64,000 nucleotides of DNA. It comes from Halochromatium glycolicum (GTDB taxonomy: Bacteria > Pseudomonadota > Gammaproteobacteria > Chromatiales > Chromatiaceae). Numbering within the stretch: position 1 is the first letter of the stretch; every line of letters starts with the position of its first letter. Below, piece by piece: positions 1 to 10,675 of this stretch. Made by a program: the position numbers and the translations under genes. The stretch is taken from NCBI RefSeq assembly GCF_016584085.1, contig NZ_NRSJ01000028.1, positions 1 to 64,000 on the forward strand, written 5' to 3'. The notes under the pieces were generated by a model that was given only the letters and a program-made list of their open reading frames with translations, did no database searches and was not told the DNA's origin.

Positions 1-30
1 CAGTGGATGAAAGCGCATGGCTATGCCTAA
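1..30 (+). CDS. possible 3' end of a gene cut by the window edge
   Basis: Frame 1 reads QWMKAHGYA and then a TAA stop. The residues look like an ordinary protein C-terminus, and a hairpin follows about 65 bases later. Nine codons are too few to name a family, so this may also be chance. Confidence 0.25.
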   Translation, partial: QWMKAHGYA

Positions 31-94
31 AGCGTCGTGTGCTCCCTTCTTGTGAATCGCCTAGTGCGGACCCGCATGCTAGGTGGTGTGGGGA

Positions 95-115
95 GGGCGG
101 GCTAAACACCCGCCC
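95..115. terminator. hairpin with a perfect 7-bp stem
   Basis: GGGCGGG pairs with CCCGCCC across a 7-base loop. It follows the putative gene end at base 30 and could stop transcription, but there is no real T-run on either side, so it is only terminator-like. Confidence 0.3.
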
Positions 116-600
116 TTACCCGATTATTGGTCGCACGGCCGCCACGGTGTCTGCGCAGCGCGACATGGAAACTACCCATTGAGAACCTGCTGGTGTGCGC
201 TATGCTGAGTCTGTAGGCAACAGTTGTGTTGTCTTTTGTACGCACGTCTTCGAGGTTGCAGCCGAGTCATCGACCAAGCATCGCGAGGCGGCGTTGATTT
301 CGCAGTCGGCCGCGCTTAGATCGCGACTGATCTCAGCCATAGAGGCCTCAGTAATGACCCCGAAACAGAGCCATACCTTGTGGCACCTCAGGCGCCAAGG
401 ACTCCAATCCGAGGCGGAAGTCGCCGAACGTGCGTGGTCCAAAGGTCGAGAGTACATTCCCGACGAGCGGTCTCCGTTGAAGCGTGATACGCGGGACTTG
501 ATCGAACAGTGCAATTGGGAGTTGGTGGCCGCCGTTGCTTGACATGACGTCGCGTGATGCGATCGTGACGATTCCCTAGGCCCGCCTGGCCGCAACGCTG
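116..600. other. stretch without a convincing gene
   Basis: A plus-strand ORF at 195-542 (115 codons, with a plausible internal ATG at 354) is the best candidate. It lacks a visible ribosome-binding site, a recognisable motif and membrane segments. I see no promoter, repeat or RNA gene that I can support here. Confidence 0.3.
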
Positions 601-1011
601 ATGCAAGAGGGCTATCTTGTCCTCGAGACTGATCCGGAGCGACCAGGTCTCATCGTCGTCGGGGCGCTGACCAGCGTTCCGCAACGGATTGATGAAGGAT
701 GTCGATTCGCCGCCTGGTTCGGTGATCTCGATGCGGCGCTGATGCACCTGCATGAGGCGCTGCGGCGCTCCTTGGCTCAGCTTGAGCCACGCTGCTATCG
801 CGTTGGTCTGATCGACGCGATTGCTGCGGCTGATGCAATCGACCTCGAGCATCGGCGAATCTTCATCGATCCGGAGTTCGCGGAGTCCACGCAGCTCAAC
901 GCAAAGATCGATTCGCTGCGACAGCGCCACCAGCGACTTGATCGTTGGCTCAACACGGTCGGGCTCGTTGCGGCCGCCTTGCTCGCGATTTGGGGCCTGC
1001 TCCCGCTCTAG
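601..1011 (+). CDS. small unknown protein with a C-terminal membrane helix
   Basis: This 136-residue protein is not recognised. Residues 1-110 are mixed and probably helical and soluble. The last 20 or so (WLNTVGLVAAALLAIWGLL) form one hydrophobic segment ending at the C-terminus, as in a tail-anchored protein with its body in the cytoplasm. The ATG at 601 is the first start after an in-frame stop (TAG 577-579). No Shine-Dalgarno sequence is obvious. It converges on the MutT/ThiE gene with a 50-base gap. The opposite-strand ORF over the same bases (388-1032) is low-complexity, so the plus-strand reading is preferred. Confidence 0.5.
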   Translation: MQEGYLVLETDPERPGLIVVGALTSVPQRIDEGCRFAAWFGDLDAALMHLHEALRRSLAQLEPRCYRVGLIDAIAAADAIDLEHRRIFIDPEFAESTQLNAKIDSLRQRHQRLDRWLNTVGLVAAALLAIWGLLPL

Positions 1012-1061
1012 AGGCGTGGCGGGCCGTGTCAAGGGGCTGAAAGACCGTTCAACTGCCGATT

Positions 1062-2036
1062 CTAGGAGGAACGGCTCCAGAATCCGCTGATTCCGGCAAC
1101 GCCCTGCGCACCATGTCGCCAGGCGATCTGCAGGTCAGGGTCGCCGACGCCTCCGAGGGCGTAGACCGGCAGCGGTGCCGGGTCGACGAGCTCCGCGAAC
1201 CGTTTCCATCCGAGTGGTTCCGACTCTGGATGACTGCGCGTTGGGCAGACCGGGGAGAGCAGCGCGTAATCGAGGCCGAGCGTGGCCGCTCGTGCCAGCG
1301 TGTCCGCATCATGGCAGGAAGCCCCAATCAGGCAGCGGCCGAGATCGGGGCGCTGATCCAATGCAAGCAGCCGTTGCTCGCTCAGGTGTAGCCCGTCCAC
1401 TGGGAGACGGGTGGCAAGCTCGACCTCGCAGTTCACCAGCAGGAGGGCGCCCATCCGGCGGCAGAGTGCGGCGCAGCGCCGGGCGAGGTCCGCATAGCGG
1501 TCGGTGTCGAGCCAAGGGGCACGCAGCTGGACGATTGGCACACCGGTCCGTGCGAGTCTCTGCTCGAGATGCATCAGGAAGGCATCCGGTGCCGCTGGTG
1601 CGGCGCCTGTGATCAGGTATCGGCTCGGCAACCGGAGTGCACTGATGACGGGCCTGTCTGCGGCTGGGAAGCGGTCAGCATCCATCTCCTCCGGCGTCAG
1701 CCACTCGAGTGGCTGGCCCTCTCGGCCTTGCGGGATACCCTGGTAGTCGAGCACCTGGTGGATATCGAGCAGGACGCGGCGGTCTCGGTAATCATGCGAT
1801 AGTCGGATCAATGGCCTGGAGACACAGACCTGGATGCCGAGCTCTTCTGCGAGCTCGCGCCGCAGCCCTTGCTCGACCGACTCGCCGGATTCGAGCTTAC
1901 CGCCGGGAAATTCCCAGAGCCCACCCTGATGTGCAGCCTCCGGGCGCTTAGCGATGAGCACCCGGCCCTTGGTGTCGTTGACGATGCCGGCCGCGACATG
2001 GATCACGACCTTGCTTGCGGCGGGCGGGATGCTCAT
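1062..2036 (-). CDS. Nudix hydrolase (MutT-like) fused to a ThiE/TenI-like domain
   Basis: The N-terminal half is a Nudix hydrolase of the MutT type, expected to cleave oxidised dGTP and so prevent mutation. The Nudix box is complete: GGKLESGESVEQ is followed by RELAEELGI around residues 45-70. The C-terminal half (about 130-320) resembles the thiamine-phosphate synthase/TenI barrel, with VDGLHLS and a YALGG phosphate-loop region. This fusion is common downstream of secA/argJ in gammaproteobacteria. Whether the second domain is still catalytic is unknown. The ATG at 2036 gives an N-terminus that aligns with MutT. A GTG nine codons upstream (2063) is an alternative start. The gene lies 45 bases after argJ on the same strand and is probably co-transcribed with it. 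Confidence 0.88.
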   Translation of the reverse strand: MSIPPAASKVVIHVAAGIVNDTKGRVLIAKRPEAAHQGGLWEFPGGKLESGESVEQGLRRELAEELGIQVCVSRPLIRLSHDYRDRRVLLDIHQVLDYQGIPQGREGQPLEWLTPEEMDADRFPAADRPVISALRLPSRYLITGAAPAAPDAFLMHLEQRLARTGVPIVQLRAPWLDTDRYADLARRCAALCRRMGALLLVNCEVELATRLPVDGLHLSEQRLLALDQRPDLGRCLIGASCHDADTLARAATLGLDYALLSPVCPTRSHPESEPLGWKRFAELVDPAPLPVYALGGVGDPDLQIAWRHGAQGVAGISGFWSRSS

Positions 2037-2081
2037 CGGGCGGCCTGGCCTCGGGGAGGCCACTGCGATGATTGAGAACGG

Positions 2082-3287
2082 TCAGGTCCGGTACTCGGCA
2101 TTGATGCGGACATAATCATAGGACAGGTCGCAGGTCAGCAGATGCGCGGCGGCGTGACCTCGGCCGAGCCTGACAGCGATCGTGAAACTGTCCCGACCCA
2201 TGACGGCCCGACCCGCGGCCTCGGTATAGTCGGGGTCACGCCCGCCGTTGGAGACGATGCACAGGTCGTCGAGATCGATCCGCACGCGATCGATATCCAA
2301 CGCTTGCAGTCCAGCACGGCCGACCGCGGCCAATATCCGCCCCCAGTTGGGGTCGCTTGCGAACAAGGCCGTCTTGACCAGGGGCGAGTGCGCGATGGTA
2401 TCGGCCACCTGGCGCGCCTCGATGACATCCCGTGCCTCGGTGACCTCGATGCGGACCAGCTTGGTGGCCCCTTCCCCGTCGCGCACGATCGCACTGGCGA
2501 GCTCGTCGCAGACCGCATCGAGGGCCTGTTGGAATGCGGCGACCTCGGGCTCGGTTGCGTCCTCGAGCGGGCTATTGCCGAGGGTTCCAGCTGCGACCAG
2601 CACACAGGCATCATTGGTCGAGGTGTCGCCGTCGATGCTGATGGCATTGAACGAATGCGCGACGGCCTGGCGCAGGCATCGTTGCAGCACGGCGTTGTCG
2701 ACGCTGGCATCGGTCGCGATGAAGGCGAGCATGGTCGCCATGTCGGGCCGGATCATCCCAGCGCCCTTGGCGATGCCGGTGATGGTCGCGCGCCGCTCGC
2801 CCAGAATGCATTCCCGCGTGACCCGCTTTGGCCGCGTGTCCGTGGTCATGATCGCGCTGGCGGCGCTGTCCCAGTGGGCCTCGTCGAGAGTCGTGACGGC
2901 CAGCGACAACGCATCGGTGATGCGCTGGACGGGAAGGTATTCGCCGATTACGCCGGTCGAGAACGGGAGCACCTGCTCGGGTGCGCTGCCGGTGAGCGCG
3001 GCCAGCGCATTGCAGCAGGCGCGGGCGTCGTCGAGGCCGCGGCGGCCGGTGCCGGCGTTCGCATTGCCGGCATTGATCAACAGCCAGCGCGGCGGGGCCA
3101 GCGCCAGATGCTCGCGCGCAACCACAACCGGGGCGGCGCAGAAGGCGTTGCGGGTGAAGGCCGCGGCGCAGCGGCTGCCTTCCGGTAGCTCGATCAGCAC
3201 CAGGTCGTCTCGATCCTGATAGCGAATCCCGGCCGGCACCGCGGCGACGCGCACGCCGCCTATCCTGGGGTTATCGGGCATGCTCAA
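2082..3287 (-). CDS. argJ: bifunctional ornithine acetyltransferase / N-acetylglutamate synthase
   Basis: ArgJ transfers the acetyl group of N-acetylornithine to glutamate, and can also make N-acetylglutamate from acetyl-CoA, in cytoplasmic arginine synthesis. The 401-residue length is usual for the family. The self-cleavage site is present: in the KGAGMIRPDMATML segment the Thr of ATML becomes the N-terminal nucleophile of the beta subunit. The SDGDTSTND-like motif (ISIDGDTSTND) and the C-terminal AEYRT ending also match. The gene starts 15 bases after the secA stop, so it probably shares the secA transcript. A second Met three codons in is an alternative start. Confidence 0.96.
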   Translation of the reverse strand: MSMPDNPRIGGVRVAAVPAGIRYQDRDDLVLIELPEGSRCAAAFTRNAFCAAPVVVAREHLALAPPRWLLINAGNANAGTGRRGLDDARACCNALAALTGSAPEQVLPFSTGVIGEYLPVQRITDALSLAVTTLDEAHWDSAASAIMTTDTRPKRVTRECILGERRATITGIAKGAGMIRPDMATMLAFIATDASVDNAVLQRCLRQAVAHSFNAISIDGDTSTNDACVLVAAGTLGNSPLEDATEPEVAAFQQALDAVCDELASAIVRDGEGATKLVRIEVTEARDVIEARQVADTIAHSPLVKTALFASDPNWGRILAAVGRAGLQALDIDRVRIDLDDLCIVSNGGRDPDYTEAAGRAVMGRDSFTIAVRLGRGHAAAHLLTCDLSYDYVRINAEYRT

Positions 3288-3302
3288 GAACAGCGTGCGG
3301 CC

Positions 3303-6152
<2,850 letters not shown>

Positions 6153-6193
6153 GATTCAGGCTCTTTAAGGTAGTAGGCAGAAGAATTAGCGAA

Positions 6194-6222
6194 ATGATAC
6201 CGGAGTCCTGGCGCTGTCGCAG
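6194..6222 (-). promoter_or_regulatory. weak candidate sigma-70 promoter for secA
   Basis: On the minus strand a TATCAT hexamer lies about 42 bases before the secA ATG. With a 17-base spacer the -35 would be CTGCGA, a poor match. The -10 is good but the assignment rests on position alone. Confidence 0.3.
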
Positions 6223-6250
6223 ATCAGACTGGCGAGTTGGCGCTAAAGCC

Positions 6251-6290
6251 AAGACGCCGACGGCTCGACAAGCCGAGCCGCCGGCGTCTT
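6251..6290 (-). terminator. long stem-loop between the M23 gene and secA
   Basis: AAGACGCCG-A-CGGCTCG pairs with CGAGCCG-C-CGGCGTCTT, giving about 17 pairs with one mismatch and a short loop. On the minus strand the stem is followed by a modest pyrimidine-rich stretch (TTGGCTTT). It is well placed to end the M23 transcript before the secA promoter. It is nearly symmetrical and could act on both strands. Confidence 0.55.
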
Positions 6291-6411
6291 CAGGGGCTGT
6301 GTCTGAGGCCCGATCCGTCGCAAGCAGATGCTGGTCAACGTCTAAGGCATCCGCTCCCAGTCACAGCCTATCGACCAACCCTGGTGCGCTTTGTTTCCGC
6401 ACCGTGAGACA

Positions 6412-6574
6412 TTAGGCGATTGCCGGAAAAGCTCGTACCGAATTGCGCAGGATGTTCGTTTGCCTTCGAGGAGCGTCGCCGGGAGCATAGCCGGGCTATG
6501 TGACCGGCGGCGCGACGAAGAAGGCGAGCGAAAAGACCAGCAAGGCGGTATGAGCTTTGACAGAAATCGCCTTA
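6412..6574 (-). repeat. 163-bp nested-palindrome repeat, copy A (inverted)
   Basis: This copy lies in the opposite orientation to the three others (7617, 26218, 59890) and is almost identical to them. Its ends are AGGCGATT and AATCGCCT. Nested inside are arms of AAGCTC/GAGCTT, GCCTTC/GAAGGC and CGCCGG/CCGGCG around a central CATAGCCCGGCTATG palindrome. One end supplies the TAA stop codon of the adjacent M23 gene (6572-6574). It carries no transposase ORF. It behaves like a non-autonomous mobile repeat (MITE or REP-like) or a structured RNA element. Confidence 0.9.
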
Positions 6575-7495
6575 GAGGCGGGCCAGCCGGGAAGGCTCGC
6601 TTAGGTCGAGATAGCGGATTGGGTCGATGGCCTCGCCGTCCCGGCGGACCTCGAAATGCACGTGCGGACCGGTCGAGCGTCCGGTCGACCCGAGCTTCGC
6701 GATGATCTGGCCTTTGGTGACCAGTTCGCCCTCGACGACCAGATTGCGTGAATTGTGCGCGTAGCGCGTCTCCAGGCCATTCGCGTGACGGATCTCGACG
6801 ATCTTGCCATAGCCGCTCTTGCGGCCCGAGAAGATGACGAGGCCGTCGGCCATCGCAACGATATCGGCACCGTGCTTGCCGGCGATGTCGATGCCCTTGT
6901 GCATGCTACGACGGCCGGTGATCGGGTGACGGCGCAGCCCAAACTTCGAGGTGACGACGCCGCCGCTGGCGAGGGGCCAGCCATCGGGGACCACATGCTC
7001 CTTGAGGTCGCGTTCCATGATCAGGGTCTCGAGCAAGACCAGCTTGCGCTTGCGGTCTTCGAGCTCGGCCAGGACCTTGGTCAGGTCATGGATCACCTCG
7101 TCTGCGCGGTTACCCCTTATGCCGGTCTTCGTGGCGCCGCCACCAGAGGGTGCTGGCTGCCAAAAATCGAATTCTTCGCCGTCGAGGCCGGCCATCTCGA
7201 CAAGTCGTTGGCCGAGGGCGTTGATTCGGATGATCTCGGCCTGCATCTGCCCAACACGGGCAGCGATACTATCCAGATCGGCCTCGGTCTCCTCGCTCAA
7301 GTCGGGACTGCGGTGAGGCTGCGAGGCCAGGTGCGTCAGTACGGTCTCGATGTCGGTTGCGGGTGCTGAGGTGAAGCGATACTTGCCGAGCAAAAAACCG
7401 GTGGTGCCGGCGAGGAACGCGATGAGCACCACGGCAAGCATCGCCATCGAGCTGTAACCGGATTGGGAGGAACTCTGTTTGATGCGTGGCATCAT
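6572..7495 (-). CDS. M23-family peptidoglycan endopeptidase, membrane anchored
   Basis: This is a 307-residue LytM/M23 metallopeptidase expected to cut peptide cross-links in periplasmic murein, or to regulate cell division hydrolases. An N-terminal membrane helix (MAMLAVVLIAFLAGTTGFLL) is followed by a helical, coiled-coil-like stalk. The C-terminal domain has the zinc ligands: the H...D of HKGIDIAG and the HxH of GPHVHFEV. The position between dciA and secA is usual for the gammaproteobacterial gene. The two nearest 163-bp repeats flank it in opposite orientations, and the repeat downstream forms its stop codon. The first Met is doubled, so the true start may be one codon later. Confidence 0.92.
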   Translation of the reverse strand: MMPRIKQSSSQSGYSSMAMLAVVLIAFLAGTTGFLLGKYRFTSAPATDIETVLTHLASQPHRSPDLSEETEADLDSIAARVGQMQAEIIRINALGQRLVEMAGLDGEEFDFWQPAPSGGGATKTGIRGNRADEVIHDLTKVLAELEDRKRKLVLLETLIMERDLKEHVVPDGWPLASGGVVTSKFGLRRHPITGRRSMHKGIDIAGKHGADIVAMADGLVIFSGRKSGYGKIVEIRHANGLETRYAHNSRNLVVEGELVTKGQIIAKLGSTGRSTGPHVHFEVRRDGEAIDPIRYLDLSEPSRLARL

Positions 7496-7616
7496 TTCTC
7501 CGAACAGTGATGGTCAGAGGGGCGAGATAGGGAGGCGCAGAACCCCGCGTCCTTCCCAAATACCGGGCAAGGAAGCGAGGCGCAGGCCCTGTCGCCCGCA
7601 GACTGCGCTCCCTGCC

Positions 7617-7779
7617 TAAGGCGATTTCTGTCAAAGCTCATACCGCCTTGCTGGTCTTTTCGCTCGCCTTCTTCGTCGCGCCGCCGGTCACATAGCCCGG
7701 CTATGCTCCCGGCGACGCTCCTCGAAGGCAAACGAAAATCCTGCGCAATTCGGTACGAGCTTTTCCGGCAATCGCCTAA
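7617..7779 (+). repeat. 163-bp nested-palindrome repeat, copy B
   Basis: Same element as at 6412, 26218 and 59890, in forward orientation. It fills the divergent spacer between the M23 gene and dciA and ends only 18 bases before the dciA ATG, so it must lie in the dciA 5' leader or promoter. It differs from the other copies mainly at one short variable spot (GAAAATCC here, GAACATCC in A and C, GACAATCC in D). Confidence 0.92.
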
Positions 7780-7797
7780 GCGCGTCGGCCTTCGGTC

Positions 7798-8238
7798 ATG
7801 GCGAAACAGACGATCCATATTCGACGGCATTTGCGAGCGAGCACCCCGGTCGCCGCGCTGCTTGACGAAATCGAGCAACGCGAACAGCTGCTGCGGATGA
7901 TTCGCAATCACTTGCCGCGAGAAGTGGGCACACATTGCCGTCAAGTTGCATTGGTTGATGGCGAGCTCACACTCTTCGTGGAATCGCCCATCTGGGTCGA
8001 TCGCCTTCGCTATCGCTGTGCTGATCTGGTTAGTGGTCTTTTGGCTGACGGCCTCGAGGTCGAGCGTTGTCGAGTTCGGGTACTGCCGGACAGCCGGCCG
8101 TCGGTGCCCGTACAGCAGGGGTCATCGCGGGATCTGTACGGGGATGATGAGCCGACAGGGGCGGATCAGCCGAGCTCACCGCTTGCGCGTGCCCTCTTAC
8201 GACTGGCAAGAACACTTGGCCGAGCGTCGGAGACATGA
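7798..8238 (+). CDS. dciA: DciA-like DUF721 protein
   Basis: This 146-residue protein has the DUF721/DciA N-terminal fold. DciA loads the replicative helicase DnaB in bacteria that lack DnaC. Supporting segments are the basic N-terminus, LLRMIRNHLPREVGTHC (matching the L...HLP pattern) and LTLFVESPIWVDRLRY, which fits the family's LxVxxxSxxWaxxLR pattern. The C-terminal 45 residues are polar and variable, as expected for the DnaB-binding tail. It is the only plus-strand gene within the dcw/secA block, placed between lpxC and M23 as in related genomes. No good Shine-Dalgarno sequence precedes the ATG, where a 163-bp repeat has come to lie. Confidence 0.85.
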   Translation: MAKQTIHIRRHLRASTPVAALLDEIEQREQLLRMIRNHLPREVGTHCRQVALVDGELTLFVESPIWVDRLRYRCADLVSGLLADGLEVERCRVRVLPDSRPSVPVQQGSSRDLYGDDEPTGADQPSSPLARALLRLARTLGRASET

Positions 8239-8276
8239 TCAGGGTGCGCGAGCGGGGTTGCGATAGGGCGGTCGGC

Positions 8277-9188
8277 TCAGAGGGCAGGCGCTGGCTGGCC
8301 GTAGCGAATCGGCAGCTGCTGAGCGTCGTCGAAGGTCACCTCTTCCCATGCCGACTGATCGGCCAACAGCGCACGGAGCAGCCGATTGTTCAATGCGTGG
8401 CCGGACTTGTGGCCCCGGAACGCGCCGATCAGCGGGTGGCCGAGTAGATAGAGGTCGCCGATGGCGTCCAGAATCTTGTGCTTGACGAATTCGTCCTCAT
8501 ACCGCAGGCCGCCGTCGTTCAAGACGCGAAAGTCGTCGACGACGACCGCGTTGTCGAGGCTGCCTCCAAGCGCGAGGTTCTGTTGTTGCAACGCCTCGAT
8601 GTCGCGCAAGAAACCAAACGTACGCGCTCGACTGACCTCCTTGACGAATGAGGTTGTCGAGAAATCGATGCTCGCCTGCTGCAGCCGAGACGCAAAGGCC
8701 GGATGATCGAAATCGATCGAGAATTCGACCTTGAAACCGTTGAACGGGTCGAAGCGCGCGTATTTGTCACCATCGTTGACGCGCACTGGCTGCTTGATCG
8801 AGATAAAGCGCCGCGGACGGTTCTGTTCTTCGATACCGGCTGATTGCAGCAAGAAAACGAAAGGCGCGGCGCTTCCATCCATGATCGGGACCTCGGCCGC
8901 ACTCAGATCGACATAGGCGTTATCGATCCCGAGGCCGGCAAAGGCCGAGAGCAGATGCTCGACGGTCGAGACACGCACCTCACCATCGGTCAGTGTCGTC
9001 GAGAGGCGAGTGTCTCCGACATTGAGCGGCGTGGCCTTGATGTCGACAACCGGGTCGAGATCGGTCCGACGAAAGACGATACCAGTGTCGGCGGCTGCCG
9101 GTCGAAGCGTCAGGTAGACCTTGTCGCCGGTGTGCAGACCGACGCCGGTCGCCCGGATCACGTTCTTGAGCGTTCGCTGGCGGATCAT
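8277..9188 (-). CDS. lpxC: UDP-3-O-acyl-N-acetylglucosamine deacetylase
   Basis: LpxC carries out the committed step of lipid A synthesis, a zinc-dependent deacetylation in the cytoplasm. The start at 9188 ([11 protein letters not shown]) gives 303 residues, the normal length, and has a strong GGAGGAGCG ribosome-binding site. A longer reading to 9239 adds 17 unconserved residues. Family motifs are VGLHTG at the start, [12 protein letters not shown] with a zinc-ligand His, [17 protein letters not shown] with the second ligand cluster, and GHKSGHALN with the catalytic His. It has its own promoter (9317-9345) downstream of ftsZ, the usual dcw arrangement. The leader can form hairpins around the ribosome-binding site. 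Confidence 0.97.
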   Translation of the reverse strand: MIRQRTLKNVIRATGVGLHTGDKVYLTLRPAAADTGIVFRRTDLDPVVDIKATPLNVGDTRLSTTLTDGEVRVSTVEHLLSAFAGLGIDNAYVDLSAAEVPIMDGSAAPFVFLLQSAGIEEQNRPRRFISIKQPVRVNDGDKYARFDPFNGFKVEFSIDFDHPAFASRLQQASIDFSTTSFVKEVSRARTFGFLRDIEALQQQNLALGGSLDNAVVVDDFRVLNDGGLRYEDEFVKHKILDAIGDLYLLGHPLIGAFRGHKSGHALNNRLLRALLADQSAWEEVTFDDAQQLPIRYGQPAPAL

Positions 9189-9192
9189 TGGC

Positions 9193-9233
9193 GCTCCTCC
9201 GAGCGTTGCGGAAGCCGGCGCTAGAGCGCCGGC
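9193..9233 (-). promoter_or_regulatory. lpxC leader with overlapping hairpins at the ribosome-binding site
   Basis: In the mRNA sense a perfect 9-bp stem (GCCGGCGCT / AGCGCCGGC, at 9214-9233) is followed by CGCTC-GGAG-GAGCG, which puts the Shine-Dalgarno GGAG in a 4-base loop. GGCGCTC of the first stem is also complementary to GAGCGCC just before the ATG, so alternative pairings are possible. Regulation by this structure is inference. Confidence 0.4.
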
Positions 9234-9316
9234 CCGCATCGTTTGACGTTCGCTGCAGCACGCCGCCCAAGTCCGTCCTTAGGGCGTTGGCGTCATGCAC
9301 CTCTTGATACCGGTGC

Positions 9317-9345
9317 ATGTTAGGGTTTTCCCGGATTTTTATCAA
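9317..9345 (-). promoter_or_regulatory. sigma-70 promoter for lpxC
   Basis: On the minus strand TTGATA (9340-9345) is followed by a 17-base spacer and TAACAT (9317-9322). The -35 matches five of six consensus bases and the -10 has the same sequence as that of the mra promoter. It lies about 130 bases before the lpxC ATG. An ATGCAC...GTGCAT inverted repeat overlaps the -10 and the expected start of transcription and could bind a regulator. Confidence 0.65.
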
Positions 9346-9414
9346 GTACTCGCCCTGATTGCAAGTGAACCGTCTGATTTGCATCCAATAATCCACACTA
9401 GGGATTGTCCTAGA

Positions 9415-10584
9415 TCAATCCGCCTGCCGGCGCAGAAATGCCGGAATGTCCAGGTAATCGAGATCAGCAGCGGTCGCTTCACCGCCGCCTCCGGCCGCTC
9501 GTTTGTTGCGGATGTAGGCAGGCTGATCCATATCCTGGTAATCCGGCGCGGCGCTGTCGCGATGATCGGTTTCGACCAACCGCATCTTGGGCTCGCCGCC
9601 GCGCGCTGCGAGCCGTTCCGCTCGGCGGTCTCCGAGGCCGGTGGCGACGACCGTGACGCGCAGTTCCTCCTCCAGATCCGGGTCGATCACGGTCCCGACC
9701 ACCACCGTCGCATTGTCGTCGGCGAAGTCGCGCACGGTGTTGCCGACCTCGTCGAACTCGCCGATGGTCAGGGTCATGCCGGCCGTGATATTGACGAGGA
9801 TACCGTTTGCGCCGGAGAGGTCGATGTCTTCCAGCAACGGACTGTTGATGGCCTTCTCGGCGGCCTCTCGAGCACGATTCTCGCCAGTGGCCGAGCCGGT
9901 GCCCATCATCGAGACCCCCATGCCCGACATGACGGTCTTGACGTCGGCGAAGTCGACATTGATCAGGCCCGGTCGGGTGATCAGCTCGGCAATGCCCTGG
10001 GTCGCATTCAGCAGCACGTCGTTGGCGGCACTGAAGGCGTCGAGCAGTGACATCTGCTTGCCGAGGACCGCGAGCAGCTTGTCGTTCGGGATCGTGATCA
10101 ACGAATCGACGTGCTTCTCGAGCTCGAGGATGCCGTCGAGCGCAACCTTGGCGCGTTTCCCGCCTTCGAATATGAAAGGCTTGCTGACGACCGCGACGGT
10201 CAGGATACCGAGCTCGCGCGCGACCGAGGCCACGATCGGTGCGGCGCCGGTGCCGGTTCCGCCGCCCATGCCCGCGGTGATGAAGACCATGTCGGCGCCC
10301 TCGAGCACGTCCTTGATGCGGTCGCGGTCCTCTTCAGCAGCGCGGCGGCCGACATCCGGATCGGCCCCGGCCCCGAGACCTTTGGTGATGCCGGCGCCCA
10401 ATTGCAGGATGGTCTTGACGGCGACATTGTCCAATGCCTGCGCGTCGGTGTTGGCGCAGATGAAGTCGACCCCTTCGATGTTCGCCGCCGCCATATGATT
10501 GACCGCGTTACCGCCGCCGCCGCCGACGCCGACGACCTTGATGACGGCATTCTGGGTTTGTGTATCCATAAGCTCAAAGCTCAT
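9415..10584 (-). CDS. ftsZ: cell division GTPase FtsZ
   Basis: FtsZ polymerises into the Z-ring that organises septation. The start MSFELMDTQ at 10584 follows a GAGGTAACCGAT ribosome-binding site and gives 389 residues. Upstream codons to 10635 are not FtsZ-like. The tubulin GTP-binding loop GGGGGNAVNHM, the GGGTGTGAAP signature, the NVDFADVKTVM T7 loop and the C-terminal LDIPAFLRRQAD peptide that binds FtsA/ZipA are all present. A variable linker of about 50 residues precedes that peptide. It is the last gene of the mraZ-ftsZ run, 91 bases after ftsA. Confidence 0.98.
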   Translation of the reverse strand: MSFELMDTQTQNAVIKVVGVGGGGGNAVNHMAAANIEGVDFICANTDAQALDNVAVKTILQLGAGITKGLGAGADPDVGRRAAEEDRDRIKDVLEGADMVFITAGMGGGTGTGAAPIVASVARELGILTVAVVSKPFIFEGGKRAKVALDGILELEKHVDSLITIPNDKLLAVLGKQMSLLDAFSAANDVLLNATQGIAELITRPGLINVDFADVKTVMSGMGVSMMGTGSATGENRAREAAEKAINSPLLEDIDLSGANGILVNITAGMTLTIGEFDEVGNTVRDFADDNATVVVGTVIDPDLEEELRVTVVATGLGDRRAERLAARGGEPKMRLVETDHRDSAAPDYQDMDQPAYIRNKRAAGGGGEATAADLDYLDIPAFLRRQAD

Positions 10585-10675
10585 ATCGGTTACCTCGAGG
10601 ATTTGCTGTGGTGGTCTGCTGCAACTGCTCGTCATCCCCTCGGGCGGCGGGGACCTGTTTGCCCGTGGGTCATGG

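Noticed and set aside
195-542. 115-codon plus-strand ORF
   Set aside because: No ribosome-binding site, motif or hydrophobic pattern; kept only as a doubtful ORF in the description of the spacer.
388-1032. 214-codon minus-strand ORF
   Set aside because: It lies over the plus-strand ORF 601-1011, which has a coherent membrane helix; the minus-strand translation is rich in Arg/Pro/Gln with no motif, typical of an antisense shadow.
6412-7779. classical composite transposon with insertion sequences around the M23 gene
   Set aside because: The flanking 163-bp elements have no transposase and no visible target duplication, and the M23 gene is in its normal place between dciA and secA.
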